From Alphaproteobacteria bacterium (GTDB lineage: Bacteria; Myxococcota_A; UBA796; GCA-2862545): DNA of 64,000 nucleotides. Below are positions 52,003 through 61,139 of the stretch, one piece after another; the stretch's first letter is position 1; each line of letters starts with the position of its first letter. The stretch is from positions 1 through 64,000 of the forward strand of contig JACKET010000011.1 in assembly GCA_020632875.1 (NCBI GenBank). Direction: 5' to 3'. The notes under the pieces were generated by a model that saw nothing but the letters and a program-made list of their open reading frames with translations, did not search any database and had not been told where the DNA came from. The position numbers were made by a program, and so were the translations under genes.

Positions 52003-55000
52003 CTACGGGATGGAGGCCGGATCGGGGAGCGGCTCGCCGACGGACAGGGCCGCCGCCAGCGCCTTCACCTGGCGCCGCAGTCGATCCGGGTCCCGGGCGA
52101 GCGGGTCGCTCCACTCCCGCACGACGCCCGCGCGGTCCGCGGTGTACACCCGCCGGCCGTCCGGCGAGAACGCGACGGCGAGCACCGCAGCGCCATGGCC
52201 GAGCAGCGGACGCCCCACGGCGGGCTCGGTCGTGAGGTCCCACCACCACGCCGTCTCGTCCCAGCTCCCGGTCACGGCCTCGGCGCCGGAGGGCGCGATC
52301 ACCGTGGCGTGCACGTACTGCCGGTGCCCGACGAGCCACTCGGACCTCCCCCGCCCGCGGAACAGCGTGACGAGGCCATTCACGTCGCCCACCAGCACGG
52401 TGTTCCCGCGCGATGCCATGCTGGTCGTGAGGCCGGAGTCGAGCCTGCCGAACGGCTCGCCTCCCTCCAGGGGCCGCAGCAGGCCGTCGGACATGGCGAC
52501 GAAGCCCGTCTCGCCGTCGTAGCTCGCCCGCGCGACGTTGGAGTCCGTCTCGACCAACGGTCGCGGCGCCTCGCCGGGCACGATCGACCAGATCGTGTCC
52601 GCCGGGACGACCAGCGTTCCATCGCCCGCGAAGAAGAGGTCGGTGAGCAGGTTGGCCGCCGGGGTGTCCCAGTTGCCGAGCGGCGCGCCGTCCCGCGCGT
52701 CCACCATCCAGACCTCGTCCTGGAAGGTGCCCATGGCGAGCCGTTCCCCGTCCGGTGAGCAGGCCATGACGAGCACGAAACCCTCGATCGGCACGCGCAC
52801 GTCGGCGCCCACGACCTCGGCTCCCCCGTCGCCAGCGACCCACTCCCGCCCACCACACTCGATCGCCCCGCCGCTCGAGCGGAGCGTGGGGGTCGCCACG
52901 CGTCGACCGTCCTTCCAGCGCTCCGTCCCGTTCTCGCCGCCCACGAGGAGGCTGCCGTCCGCCCCCACGCGGACGAAGCGGGCCCGCCCGTCGTAGCGGG
53001 CGACGACGCGCCCGTCGGGGCGATCGGTCCGCTGTGCGAACGCGTCCCGGGTTCCGCCGGCGATCAACCACCCGGGCCCCGCGAGGACCGTCGGGAGCGG
53101 GGCCTCGATGCTCCCGAGCGGCAGGAGGTCGACGCGATCCTCCTTCACCTCCAGCACCGCGAGCTGGCCCCGATCGGTCGACACCGCCGCTCGACCCGCG
53201 CCGAGCGCGACCATGTCGAGGGGCGCTCCACGGAGCCGGAGCGTCTGGACGACCTCCCGACGCGCCACGTCCACCACGAAGACCGCGTCGTCGGAGCCTC
53301 CCACCGCCACGAGGTCCCGCCCGAGCCAGGCGCCGACCTCGAGCCAGTTCGCGGGGACGTCGATCGGCGTCTTGCGGAAGCCACCTCCGACGGGCTCGGC
53401 GAGGACGAGCGGCTCGGCACCCCCGAGCACCACGACGCGCCCGTCGACCGCGGGCACGAGCCCATACGTCATCCTCCCGCTCGGCAACGTGCGGGCGGGC
53501 CTCCCGTCCAGTGGGTGGTGCACGATGCTCGCCTCCCCGTCGGAGACGGTCCACAGCGACCCGTTCGCCGACCACCGGAACAGCACGGCACGCTCGTCGA
53601 ACGAGTGCTCGGAGCGCCGCCCGTCGGCGTCGACGACGACCACGGCGTCCGCCAGCACGACCGCGAGCCACCGCCCGTCGGGTGAGGCGCCGAGGTCTTC
53701 GCAGCGGGACGGCAGCTCGAGGACCGACCTCAGCTCGCCTCCCTCGAGCCGCGAGAGCTGGCGCCCTTCGCACGCGAACACGACGTCGCCCAGGGCCGCG
53801 ACGCGCGACACGGGCGTTCCCAGTCGCGCCGTCGTGATCCTCGCCAGCTCGCCGTCGAACACGCGGAGCTCCTCGTCCCATGCGAGCGCGATGCGCCCCG
53901 AGGACGCCGCGGCATGACGCAGCGGCGCGCCGTCGGGGCCCGGCAGGTGGACGGGCGGCTGGATGGACCACGCCGCCGTCGCGACCGTCCGCACGGTCGC
54001 GTCGAACGGCCGAGCCTCCGAGAGCCCCGCCAGCAGCTCCAGGCTCCGCGACGGGTCGGTCGTCATGACCAGCCGGGCCTGCTCGACCGTCAGCGCGTCG
54101 AGCGCCTCGCGCTCCTGATCGCGGAGGTCGCCGATCCGTCGCTCGGCCTGCTCGGCCTGGGCCCGACGGGCCTCGGCCACGCGATTCGCCCGTCCCAGCA
54201 GGGCGATTCCCACGAGGGTCCCCACGACCAGGACGACGAGGAGGAACGTGGGCACCGGATGGCGCCGCACCAGGCGGAGCATCCGCTCCGAGGGCGAGTA
54301 GGCGTACGCGCTCACGAAGCGCCCGGCCTGGAAGCGCTCGAGCTCGGCCGCGAGAGACCGCGCATCGGCGTACCGGTCGGCCGGGATGCGGGCCATCGCC
54401 TTCCGGACGACCGCGACGAGGTCGGGGGGGACGCCCGCCAGCGACTCGAGGGACCGCGGCGGACCCGCGAGCACGGCCGTCAGCGTGTCGTCCTCGCCGT
54501 CGTAGGGACGGTGCCCGGCGAGCGCGTGGTACAGCACCGCGCCGAGCGCGTACACGTCGGCCCGCTCGTCGACGGACCGGCCTGCCGCCTGCTCCGGCGG
54601 CATGTACGCCGGCGTTCCGACGACCGCGCCGACCCGGGTGAGCGACGCACTCGAGCCGCTCTGGCCCCCACTCGTGGGCTCCCCCGCGATCGTGGGCTCG
54701 TCGGCGGCATCCAGGTCCTTCGCGAGGCCCCAGTCGATCACGACCGTCTCGCCGAAGTCCCCGACGAGGATGTTGTCGGGCTTGAGATCCCGGTGCGCGA
54801 TGCGCTGGCTGTGGGCGTACGCGACCGCGTTGCAGGCGTCGATCACGTGGGGGAGCAGGCCGAGCCGCGCGGACAGGCCCTCGCAGGCGGCGATGGCATC
54901 GGCGAGCGAGCGCCCGTGCACCAATCGCATCGCGAGGAACGGGAGACCCGCGTCGTCGCGGCCCCCGTCGTAGACGGGCACGATGTTGGGGTGCTGGAGC

Positions 55001-55239
55001 CGGGCCGTGAGCCGCATCTCGCGGTCGAACCGGGCCTGTGCCGAGCTGGTGTTCGTGAGCAGGCTCTTCACCGCGACCTCGCGGTCGAGCCGGTGGTCCC
55101 AGCCGCGGTGCACCCGACCGAGCCCTCCGCGCGCGAGCTCTTCGTCGACGCGGAACCGCGGCCCCTCGTCGGCGGCCGGCCCGGCACCCTCGTGCACGAG
55201 GTCGTCGTCTTCGATGTACGTGCGCCGATCGTTGCTCAC
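52003..55239 (-). CDS. Membrane Ser/Thr protein kinase with WD40-like sensor
   Basis: The 1078-residue product starts at GTG 55239, just after TAGGAT. The kinase (about 28-310) has ELARGGLGRVHRGWDHRL, EVAVKSLLTN (ATP Lys), QRIAHRDLKPDNILV, VVIDWGLAKDL (DWG) and GTPAYMPPEQAAG, all catalytic residues present. A membrane helix lies at about 326-348 (FLLVVLVVGTLVGIALLG), then a short coiled coil (ARRAQAEQAERRIGDLRDQE), and some 650 residues of WD40-like repeats (SRVAALGDVVFACEGRQLSR, GAEAVTGSWDETAWWWDL, LLGHGAAVLAVAFSPDGRRV). Such kinase-WD40 fusions are frequent in Myxococcota and Planctomycetota. Divergent sigma/anti-sigma genes 80 bp away suggest functional coupling. Confidence 0.93.
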   Translation of the reverse strand: MSNDRRTYIEDDDLVHEGAGPAADEGPRFRVDEELARGGLGRVHRGWDHRLDREVAVKSLLTNTSSAQARFDREMRLTARLQHPNIVPVYDGGRDDAGLPFLAMRLVHGRSLADAIAACEGLSARLGLLPHVIDACNAVAYAHSQRIAHRDLKPDNILVGDFGETVVIDWGLAKDLDAADEPTIAGEPTSGGQSGSSASLTRVGAVVGTPAYMPPEQAAGRSVDERADVYALGAVLYHALAGHRPYDGEDDTLTAVLAGPPRSLESLAGVPPDLVAVVRKAMARIPADRYADARSLAAELERFQAGRFVSAYAYSPSERMLRLVRRHPVPTFLLVVLVVGTLVGIALLGRANRVAEARRAQAEQAERRIGDLRDQEREALDALTVEQARLVMTTDPSRSLELLAGLSEARPFDATVRTVATAAWSIQPPVHLPGPDGAPLRHAAASSGRIALAWDEELRVFDGELARITTARLGTPVSRVAALGDVVFACEGRQLSRLEGGELRSVLELPSRCEDLGASPDGRWLAVVLADAVVVVDADGRRSEHSFDERAVLFRWSANGSLWTVSDGEASIVHHPLDGRPARTLPSGRMTYGLVPAVDGRVVVLGGAEPLVLAEPVGGGFRKTPIDVPANWLEVGAWLGRDLVAVGGSDDAVFVVDVARREVVQTLRLRGAPLDMVALGAGRAAVSTDRGQLAVLEVKEDRVDLLPLGSIEAPLPTVLAGPGWLIAGGTRDAFAQRTDRPDGRVVARYDGRARFVRVGADGSLLVGGENGTERWKDGRRVATPTLRSSGGAIECGGREWVAGDGGAEVVGADVRVPIEGFVLVMACSPDGERLAMGTFQDEVWMVDARDGAPLGNWDTPAANLLTDLFFAGDGTLVVPADTIWSIVPGEAPRPLVETDSNVARASYDGETGFVAMSDGLLRPLEGGEPFGRLDSGLTTSMASRGNTVLVGDVNGLVTLFRGRGRSEWLVGHRQYVHATVIAPSGAEAVTGSWDETAWWWDLTTEPAVGRPLLGHGAAVLAVAFSPDGRRVYTADRAGVVREWSDPLARDPDRLRRQVKALAAALSVGEPLPDPASIP

Positions 55240-55244
55240 GGCCC

Positions 55245-55250
55245 ATCCTA
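55245..55250 (-). promoter_or_regulatory. -10-like hexamer TAGGAT, probable leaderless start of the WD40 kinase
   Basis: TAGGAT on the reverse strand ends 5 nt before GTG 55239. This proximity supports GTG 55239 over the in-frame GTG at 55266, which would lie upstream of the box. Confidence 0.45.
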
Positions 55251-55304
55251 CACGGACCGTGCGCACCGGAATCGAATCCCGGGAATGCGAGAGGCGACCA
55301 CCCG

Positions 55305-55310
55305 TAGAGT
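55305..55310 (+). promoter_or_regulatory. -10-like hexamer TAGAGT upstream of the sigma factor gene
   Basis: TAGAGT ends 8 nt before ATG 55319; the intervening GGGGTGAG could also act as a ribosome binding site, so this may be leaderless or a case where the promoter overlaps the site. No -35 is obvious. Confidence 0.4.
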
Positions 55311-55318
55311 GGGGTGAG

Positions 55319-55816
55319 ATGTCCGACGCCCCACCCTTCCAGCACCTGCTCGCCGCCCACGCGCTCCGCGTTCACGGCGCCGCGCTCGGCTTCATGCGCG
55401 ACGAGCAGGAGGCCCGCGAGACCGCCCAGGACGCCCTGCTCAAGGCGTGGAGGGCCCGCGACCGCTACGACCCGGCCCTCCCCTTCTACCCGTGGCTCTA
55501 CCGGATCGTCCGGAACACCTGCTTCGACGCGCTGGCCCGCCGCAAGCACCGCGCCGTGCCGGGCCTCGACGCCGAGCGCATCGAGATCGACGCGCCGGAC
55601 GCGGGCGAGCGCATCGATGCCGAGCGCAGCGCCCGGCGCCTGAAGGCCGCGCTCGCCACCCTGCCGCAGGAGCAGCAGGAGGTGCTGAGCCTCCGCCACT
55701 TCCAGGACCTGAGCTACGCCGAGATGGCCCACCTGCTCGGTGTGCCCGAAGGAACCGTGATGTCCCGCCTGTACCGGGCCCGGAAGGCCCTCGCCCGCGC
55801 GATGGAGGTCCCATGA
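55319..55816 (+). CDS. ECF-type RNA polymerase sigma factor
   Basis: The 165-residue protein has sigma region 2 (ALGFMRDEQEARETAQDALL, KAWRARDRYDPALPFYPWLY, RIVRNTCFDALARRK) and region 4 (ALATLPQEQQEVLSLRHFQD, LSYAEMAHLLGVPEGTVMSR, LYRARKAL), with the short linker of group IV (ECF) factors. It would direct RNA polymerase to a small regulon. The start overlaps nothing upstream; GGGGTGAG precedes the ATG. The stop overlaps the anti-sigma-like gene (ATGA). The divergent kinase 52003 is a plausible regulator, as kinase-linked ECF factors are known in several phyla. Confidence 0.94.
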   Translation: MSDAPPFQHLLAAHALRVHGAALGFMRDEQEARETAQDALLKAWRARDRYDPALPFYPWLYRIVRNTCFDALARRKHRAVPGLDAERIEIDAPDAGERIDAERSARRLKAALATLPQEQQEVLSLRHFQDLSYAEMAHLLGVPEGTVMSRLYRARKALARAMEVP

Positions 55817-56247
55817 CCGAAGAGACCCTCGAGGCCCTGATGGTCAAGGTGGTGGACGGCACCGCGACCCCGGCCGAGCGGGAGGCGCTGATGGCGCACC
55901 TCGCCGACCACCCCGACCTGCAGAAGGAGCTGGAGATGCACCAATCGCTCAAGGCCATCACCGACGGCTGGGTCCGTCGGCTCGAGCTCGACCTCCTGGA
56001 GGACGAGCACCGGACGCGCACCCTGCCGCGGCTGTGGACCAGGCTCGGGCTCACCCTGCTCCTGGTCGGCACCGCGCTGCTCGTGGGCGGCGGGACGGTC
56101 GAGCTGTTCCTCGACCCCGAGGTGCCGCTGTGGGCACGGCTCGGCACGGTGGGGCTCGAAGCCGGGTCGCTGATCCTGCTCGCCGCCGTCGGGCTGCGCC
56201 GCTTCCAGACCGCGAAACACGACCGCTACACCGAGGTGATCCGATGA
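55813..56247 (+). CDS. Membrane anti-sigma-like protein without zinc motif
   Basis: The 144-residue product follows the sigma gene with an ATGA overlap. Its N-terminus (EETLEALMVKVVDGTATPAE, REALMAHLADHPDLQKELEM, HQSLK) resembles the cytoplasmic helical anti-sigma domain, but the HxxxCxxC zinc motif of ZAS proteins is missing. Two membrane segments follow (LGLTLLLVGTALLVGGGTVE, LGTVGLEAGSLILLAAVGLR), then a short cytoplasmic tail. Position, size and membrane location support a negative regulator of the adjacent sigma factor. It overlaps the next gene (ATGA). Confidence 0.75.
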   Translation: MTEETLEALMVKVVDGTATPAEREALMAHLADHPDLQKELEMHQSLKAITDGWVRRLELDLLEDEHRTRTLPRLWTRLGLTLLLVGTALLVGGGTVELFLDPEVPLWARLGTVGLEAGSLILLAAVGLRRFQTAKHDRYTEVIR

Positions 56248-56632
56248 GCACCGCCATGATCCGGGCCGCAGCCGACCTCGCCAACCGGCCCGACGACCTG
56301 CTGGTCGTCACCCTGTTCCAGCCGCCGCCGGGCTTCCGGATCGCGAGCGTGATCGGGCTCGTGCGCGGCAACACCATCCGCGCCCGGCACGTCGGGAACG
56401 ACATCATGGCGGCCTTCAAGAGCCTCGTGGGCGGCGAGATCTCCGAGTACACGAAGATGATGGCCGAGAGCCGCGAGCAGGCGCTCGACCGGCTCCGCGC
56501 CGAGGGCCGTCGAGCGCGGTGCGAACGCGGTCCTCGGCCTCCAGATCACGACCTCGATGGTGATGCAGGGGTCGGCCGAGATCCTGGCCCTACGGAACCG
56601 CGGTGGTCCTCGAGCCCGACCCGGCGCTGTAG
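56244..56632 (+). pseudogene. UPF0145 (YbjQ) family protein, two frameshifts as given
   Basis: ATG 56244 overlaps the previous stop. The first part reads LLVVTLFQPPPGFRIASVIG, LVRGNTIRARHVGNDIMAAF and SLVGGEISEYTKMMAESREQ, the conserved YbjQ core. Then the frame changes at about 56508 (GAGGGCC for GAGGCC) to AVERGANAVLGLQITTSMVM, QGSAEILA, and again at about 56590 (CCCTACG for CCTACG) to YGTAVVLEPDPAL and TAG at 56630-56632. The 389-nt interval is exactly two bases more than 129 codons, as expected for two single-base insertions. YbjQ is a putative heavy-metal-binding pentameric protein of unknown function. Probably intact in the organism. Confidence 0.8.
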
Positions 56633-57148
56633 GAGCCGCACGCGGTCGACCGCCATCACGAGGGGCCGCGCCGGCGGCGCTCTTCACGAGCAGCCCCGGC
56701 ACGAGGTCCTGCAGCATGAGCCAGCCGTCGAGCGCGTAGTTCGTCCAGATCCAGAGCCACAGCATGCCGGGGCCCACGATCACCGTGTGGCCCGCGAGCA
56801 TCGCGGCCAGCGGCACCCACCAGCGCTCGGCCCACCCCCGATCGCGGACGGAGCCACCAGCGCAGCGCCGAGCAGGAACGCGAGCAGGAATCCGCCCGTG
56901 TTCCCGTAGAGCTTCTCGATGCCCGCCGTCCCGCCCGCGAACACGGGGAGGCCGGCGAACCTGAGCGCGAGGTAGAGCGCCACCGCCGCCACGCCTGCGC
57001 GCCCCCACGAGCAGCGGCACGACCAGCACGGCGAAGGTCTGCAGGGTGAGCGGAATCCCTCGATCCAGCCGAGCTCGACGGGCCCGAGCGCACAGATCGT
57101 GGCGCTGCCCACGGCGATCTGGAGCGCGAGCTTCACGGGAGCCGTCAT
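56630..57148 (-). pseudogene. bioY: BioY biotin transporter, multiply frameshifted as given
   Basis: The start ATG 57148 overlaps the previous stop on this strand. Joined across frames the product reads MTAPVKLALQIAVGSATICA, then GIPLTLQTFAVLVVPLLVGA, GVAAVALYLALRFAGLPVFA, GGTAGIEKLYGNTGGFLLAF, LLGAALVAPSA, then AERWWVPLAAMLAGHTVIVG, PGMLWLWIWTNYALDGWLML and QDLVPGLLVKSAAGA. This is the BioY S-component of ECF-type vitamin transporters (PxTLQTFAVLLxG, and GxPVFAGGxAG...GxTGGF). Frame changes lie near 57000-57060, 56850 and 56690. No ECF module genes are adjacent. The 3' end is uncertain. Confidence 0.8.
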
Positions 57149-57949
57149 GCCTCGGGCTCCGCGGGCTCCAGCGATTCGACCGGGGCCGGCTCGTCGTTGC
57201 GCAGGCGGAGCACGAGCTCGATTCCGGTCGCCAGGTACTGGCGGTCGACGCCGTCCTTCCCGCCGGCGTCGCGCGTCTCCCCACTGGGTGACGACCTCCC
57301 ACGCATCGAGCCACAGCGCGGTGCGCGGCCCGAACAGGCCGAGCCCGGCATCCCCGCGTGCAGAGACCTCGTGGCGGACCTGGTTTCCGCGCCTGGGCCT
57401 GGTGGCGGTTGAGCGTGCGCGCCATCGCCTCGCCGCTCGCCCGGAACCCGAGCGGGCCGAGGGCCTTCACCTCGGCGCGCACGCCGGGACCGGCGCCGAT
57501 CGCGAAGTAGTGCTTCAGCCGCCCGTCGGCGTCGAAGTCGGTGTTCGAGAACCCGAGGAGCGTCGCGGTGGTCGGGACGTAGAGCTCGACCGTCGCAGCG
57601 GGCGTCTCGGCCACGTAGAGCGTCTGGTTCCACCTGCCGCCGAGGATGGCGAGGTCGAACGCGCCGCCGAGCAGCGGGCGCGCGCGGATCGAGGGCGGCG
57701 GACTCCGCGCGGATCTGGTCGACCTGGAGGACGCCAGAGCGGTCGAGGAACAGGCGCGCATCGAGCTCCGACCCTCGACCAGCACGCCCGCCACGTCCTC
57801 GTCGCGGTCGAGCGTCGCGTCGGCGACCCGGATGGACAGGCCGATCGGCGGGACCTCCTGCGGCGCGAGGGGCACCAGCGGCCGGGTGCCACGGAGGGAA
57901 CGTAGATCCCCACGGCGATCTGCACGAACAGCCACTCCACCGATTCCAC
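57145..57949 (-). pseudogene. Uncharacterised protein, multiply frameshifted as given
   Basis: A GTG at 57949 follows GGAGGCG. Joined across frames the product reads VESVEWLFVQIAVGIYVPSV, RPLVPLAPQEVPPIGLSIRV, ADATLDRDEDVAGVLVEG, SELDARLFLDRSGVLQVDQI, RPLLGGAFDLAILGGRWNQT, LYVAETPAATVELYVPTTAT, LLGFSNTDFDADGRLKHYFA, IGAGPGVRAEVKALGPLGFR and finally RQYLATGIELVLRLRNDEPA. It is beta-rich and ends with TGA overlapping the bioY start. At least four frame changes occur. I do not recognise the family; a surface or outer-membrane-associated role is possible. Low confidence in the exact extent. Confidence 0.5.
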
Positions 57950-58009
57950 CAGCGCCTCCGGGTCCCCTGCCCTCTATCGCTGTAGGATTCGGTCCACCGG
58001 GAGCGTGTG

Positions 58010-59061
58010 ATGGATGCGAGTGCCACGGCGGAGCCCGCGGCCGTCGAGCCGCCCGAGGGCCTCGGACGGATCGCGACCTCCGAGCCCGATCGCCTCGCGA
58101 TGCCCAGCAACCGCTACGCGTGGGGCTGGATCCGCATCGGCGCCGGGCGGGAGCCCCTCGCCGGGTCGTGTGGCTCGCGATGATCGCGTGGCTGTTCGCG
58201 CAGTCCGGTGAGGTCGACGATCGGCTGCTCGGACCGATGCTCCTCAGGCTCCCCGGCCTGCTGGGCGGCGTGCTCCTGGGCGCCGTCATCGGCTGGGCAC
58301 GCGCGACCACGCGCCATCGCCTCGTCGTGACGCCGCACCGGATCGCGTTCGAGGGTTCGAGCCGCCCGCCGACCTGGCGCCGGCCCGGTGAAGGTGGACG
58401 GGAGACCGGCGAGATCCAGCGGATCTCCATCGGCGACGAGGTCGTGGCCGAGCTCGCGCCGGGCACGCGGATGTGGACGTTCGAGCAGGCGACGTGGGCG
58501 GCGCGCCGCATCGCGGACCTCACCGGGCAGCCGTTCGTCGACGCGCGCGACCGGGAGCTGTGGGCGCGATGGCAGAGGAACCCGCGTTCCGCGCCGAGGG
58601 CGGTGGGACCGCGAGCTCGACGGGAACCGGCGGGCCTTCCCCTCGACCACGCGATTCGGCCTGAGCCGCCGGACTCTCCACGTGATGGACCTCGACGGGC
58701 TGAAGCTCCACCTGCCGTCGGGATCCGGCCAGGACGAATTCATCGGGATCAGCCAGACCCACCTCCACCTGCGGGAGGCCTCGGTGCCGCTGCGGTCGAT
58801 CCAGCGGGTCGCCGTCTTCTTCGGAGTGGTCGCGTCAGCGCGTGAAGGTCGTGCGGCTCCGTGCTCCTCGTGCACGAGAGGTCCGTCGTGCTCGCCACCG
58901 AGGTGAGCGACGACCTCACGGCTTCGCGGTTCCTGTGGGTCGCGCAAGAGATCGAGCGTTTCCGCCAGCTCGCGCCCGACGCGCACACCGACCGCGGAAC
59001 CGCAGCGGAGATCCCGCCCGAGCTGCAGCGGCTCGCAGCGCGTCGCTCGCGCGAGGGGTGA
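58010..59061 (+). pseudogene. Putative membrane protein, multiply frameshifted as given
   Basis: ATG 58010 is 21 nt after TAGGAT (57983-57988). Fragments read MDASATAEPAAVEPPEGLGR, then (after a shift near 58150) RRVVWLAMIAWLFAQSGEVD, RLPGLLGGVLLGAVIGWARA, RHRLVVTPHRIAFEGSS, ISIGDEVVAELAPGTRMWTF, EQATWAARRIADLTGQPFVD, then (after about 58600) WDRELDGNRRAFPSTTRFGL, LHVMDLDGLKLHLPSGSGQD, and (after about 58850) VLLVHERSVVLATEVSDDLT ending at TGA 59061. Two hydrophobic segments are present (about residues 60-110). The family is not recognised; the beta-rich remainder resembles PH-like or DUF-type domains. The gene is divergent from the 57949 gene by 60 bp. Confidence 0.45.
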
Positions 59062-59093
59062 ATGCCGGGTCCCCGCGGGGGTATCGTCGCGGG

Positions 59094-60690
59094 ATGCTCG
59101 TGTCCGGTCCGCCCCCTCGCATTCGTGTCCTGCAAGACGGCCGCGCCGTTCGCACCGGAAGCCGATGCGGAGCGCGACGTCGACACGGACTCCGATTCCG
59201 ACGCGGAATCCGACGCCGACGCGGACTCCGACGCCGACGCCGATACGGACTCCGATGCCGACACGGACTCCGACGCCGACACGGACTCCGACTCGGATTC
59301 CGACGCCGACGGCGACCCCGCTCCACCGGGCGATACGGGAGGCCCCTCCGACAGCTCCCGGAGCGACACGGCCGTTCCGGTCGACACCGCCGGGCCCGTG
59401 GCCGGCGGTCCCACCGGCGACACGGCGTCGCACGACACCGCGAGCGACACGGGGTCCGCGCGCCCACCGAGCTTCCTCCTCGTGCTCGTCGACGACCTGG
59501 GCATCCGCGATCTCGGGGTGTACGGCAGCGACCTGCACCAGACGCCTCGAATCGACACCCTCGCGGCCGAGGGCGTGTGGTTCACCGAGGCCTACGCGGC
59601 CGCCCCCCTCTGCTCGCCCACGCGCGCGGCCCTGGTGACGGGCCAGCATCCCGCCCGCCTCCACCTCACGGACTGGATCCCGGGCCGCGGCAACCCGACG
59701 GGCGCGACGATCCTCGAGCCCGCGTGGACGCCCCAGCTCGATCCCGCCCTCCCCAACATCGCCACGGTGCTCGGTGCGCTCGGCTACCGCACCGCGTGGC
59801 ACGGCAAGTGGCACCTCGGCGGGCAGGCGCCGGACTACGGCTTCGAACAGGGGGTGCAGGACTGGGCGCTGATGAACGACTACGACCCGATCGACCCGAA
59901 GGGCGTGATGGAGGTCACGAACCTGGCGCTCGACTTCATCGGGAACGGCGACCCCGAACCGTTCTTCGTGGCCGTGTCGCACTACTCGGTCCACACGCCG
60001 CTCCAAGCGAAGCCAGACAACGTCGCTCTCTACGAGGACCTCGTCCTCCAGACCTCGCCCACCCTCCACAGGCACGCCACCTACGGCGCCATGGTCGCCG
60101 AGATCGACGCCTCCGTCGGGGTGCTGCTCGACACGCTGGACGCGTGGGGAAGGCTCGACGACACCATCGTGATCGTGGCGTCCGACAACGGTGGCGAGGC
60201 CAGTCGCACGAGCAACGCGCCGTATCGCCTCGGCAAGGCGACGGTGTACGAAGGCGGGCTCCGGGTCCCGCTGATCGTGTGGTCGCCCTCGCGATTCGCA
60301 CCGGCCATCCACGACGCGATGGTCACGAGTGAAGACCTCCTGCCCACGCTGGTCGAGCTCGCGGGAGGCACGTTCGTCGGCGACGGTACGAGCATGGTCC
60401 CCGAGCTGCTCGGCCAGGCGCAGGCGCGTCCGGCGCTGCACTGGCACTACCCGCACCACAATCCCGCGGCGTACCGGAGCTTTCCGGCCGGTGCGATGCG
60501 CAGCGGCGACTGGAAGCTCGTCGAGCGCTTCGCCGCGACGGGCAGTGTGTTCGAGCTCTACGATCTGGCGTCCGACCCGGGGGAGCAGACGGATCTCGCG
60601 TCGCTCCAGCCCGGCCAGACGGCCCTGCTGGCGGGCGAGCTCGAGGCCTGGCGCCAGGCGGTCGGTGCGCAGTCGATGACCGTGCCCTGA
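59094..60690 (+). CDS. Sulfatase with Asp-rich N-terminal linker
   Basis: From about 59105 to 60690 the frame is stable. The sequence before it (ATG 59094, then VRPLAFVSCKTAAPF in the next frame) suggests a lipoprotein signal interrupted by one missing or extra base near 59105. An Asp/Ser/Thr-rich linker (59176-59330) leads to a sulfatase domain: FLLVLVDDLGIRDLGVYGSD (metal Asp), LCSPTRAALVTGQHPARLHL with Cys (codon 59611) in C-S-P-T-R, the formylglycine site, AWHGKWHLGG, and VASDNGGEASRTSNAPYRLG. These are all the catalytic motifs of type I sulfatases (N-acetylglucosamine/galactosamine-type). It needs a formylglycine-generating enzyme, which is not seen intact in this window. Likely surface-anchored polysaccharide desulfation. 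Confidence 0.88.
59176..59330 (+). repeat. Low-complexity repeat encoding the Asp-rich linker of the sulfatase
   Basis: Codons alternate GAY with TCN, GCN or ACN, giving D-S/A/T pairs. It matches in style the stretches at 26432-26685 (reverse) and 62100-62760, but the local unit order differs. Confidence 0.75.
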
Positions 60691-60716
60691 CGCGCTACCC
60701 TCTCGGCGGAGGTCGC

Positions 60717-61139
60717 GTGGAAGCACCCGTCGTCGCCATCGTCGACCAGCCCGAAGCCGCCGACGTAGACGGCATCATCGACGACCTCATGGCGTTCAAC
60801 CGCATCCACGCGCCCGCGCTCGAGCAGCTGCGCATCGTCTCGCTCGCCCGGGTCGGCGAGCGCGTCGTCGGGGGTGCCATCGTCTTCGAATACGGCGGCT
60901 GGGCCGAGCTCGCCGTGCTGTGGGTGGACGAGCAGCAGCGCGGGCACGGGCTCGGGAGCCGGCTCGTGGGCGTCATCGAGGACGACCTGCGCCGGCGCGG
61001 CTTCGCCGGGATGCACACCGACACCTTCAGCTTCCAGGCGCTGCCGTTCTACGAGAAGCTCGGCTTCCACGTGTTCGGGCGGATCGAGGGCTTCGTCGAC
61101 GGGAACACCCGGTACTACCTGAAGAAGGCGTACCGATGA
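60717..61139 (+). CDS. GNAT family N-acetyltransferase
   Basis: The 140-residue protein (GTG start, GGCGGAGG upstream) is a compact GNAT enzyme: VARVGERVVGGAIVF-like beta strands (LARVGERVVGGAIVFEYGGW), AELAVLWVDEQQRGHGLGSR with the acetyl-CoA loop Q-R-G-H-G-L-G (Q/R-x-x-G-x-G/A), and LPFYEKLGFHVFGRIEGFVD near the end, the typical Y-x-K-x-G-F motif. The C-terminus NTRYYLKKAYR is common in this subgroup. The substrate is unknown. The stop overlaps the acylphosphatase start (ATGA), so they form an operon. Confidence 0.92.
   Translation: MEAPVVAIVDQPEAADVDGIIDDLMAFNRIHAPALEQLRIVSLARVGERVVGGAIVFEYGGWAELAVLWVDEQQRGHGLGSRLVGVIEDDLRRRGFAGMHTDTFSFQALPFYEKLGFHVFGRIEGFVDGNTRYYLKKAYR

Noticed and set aside
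55262..55290. tRNA-like T-arm (GGGATTCGATTCCGG on the reverse strand)
   Set aside because: No acceptor stem, D-arm or anticodon arm could be paired in the required 70-75 nt on either side, so it is a chance resemblance.
51920..55732. A 1270-codon open frame on the reverse strand
   Set aside because: It overlaps the WD40 kinase in another phase; the kinase motifs are only in the frame of 52003-55239.
55813..55930. Zinc-binding anti-sigma (ZAS) motif in the anti-sigma-like protein
   Set aside because: No Cys is present in the N-terminal domain; only position, size and membrane helices support the role.
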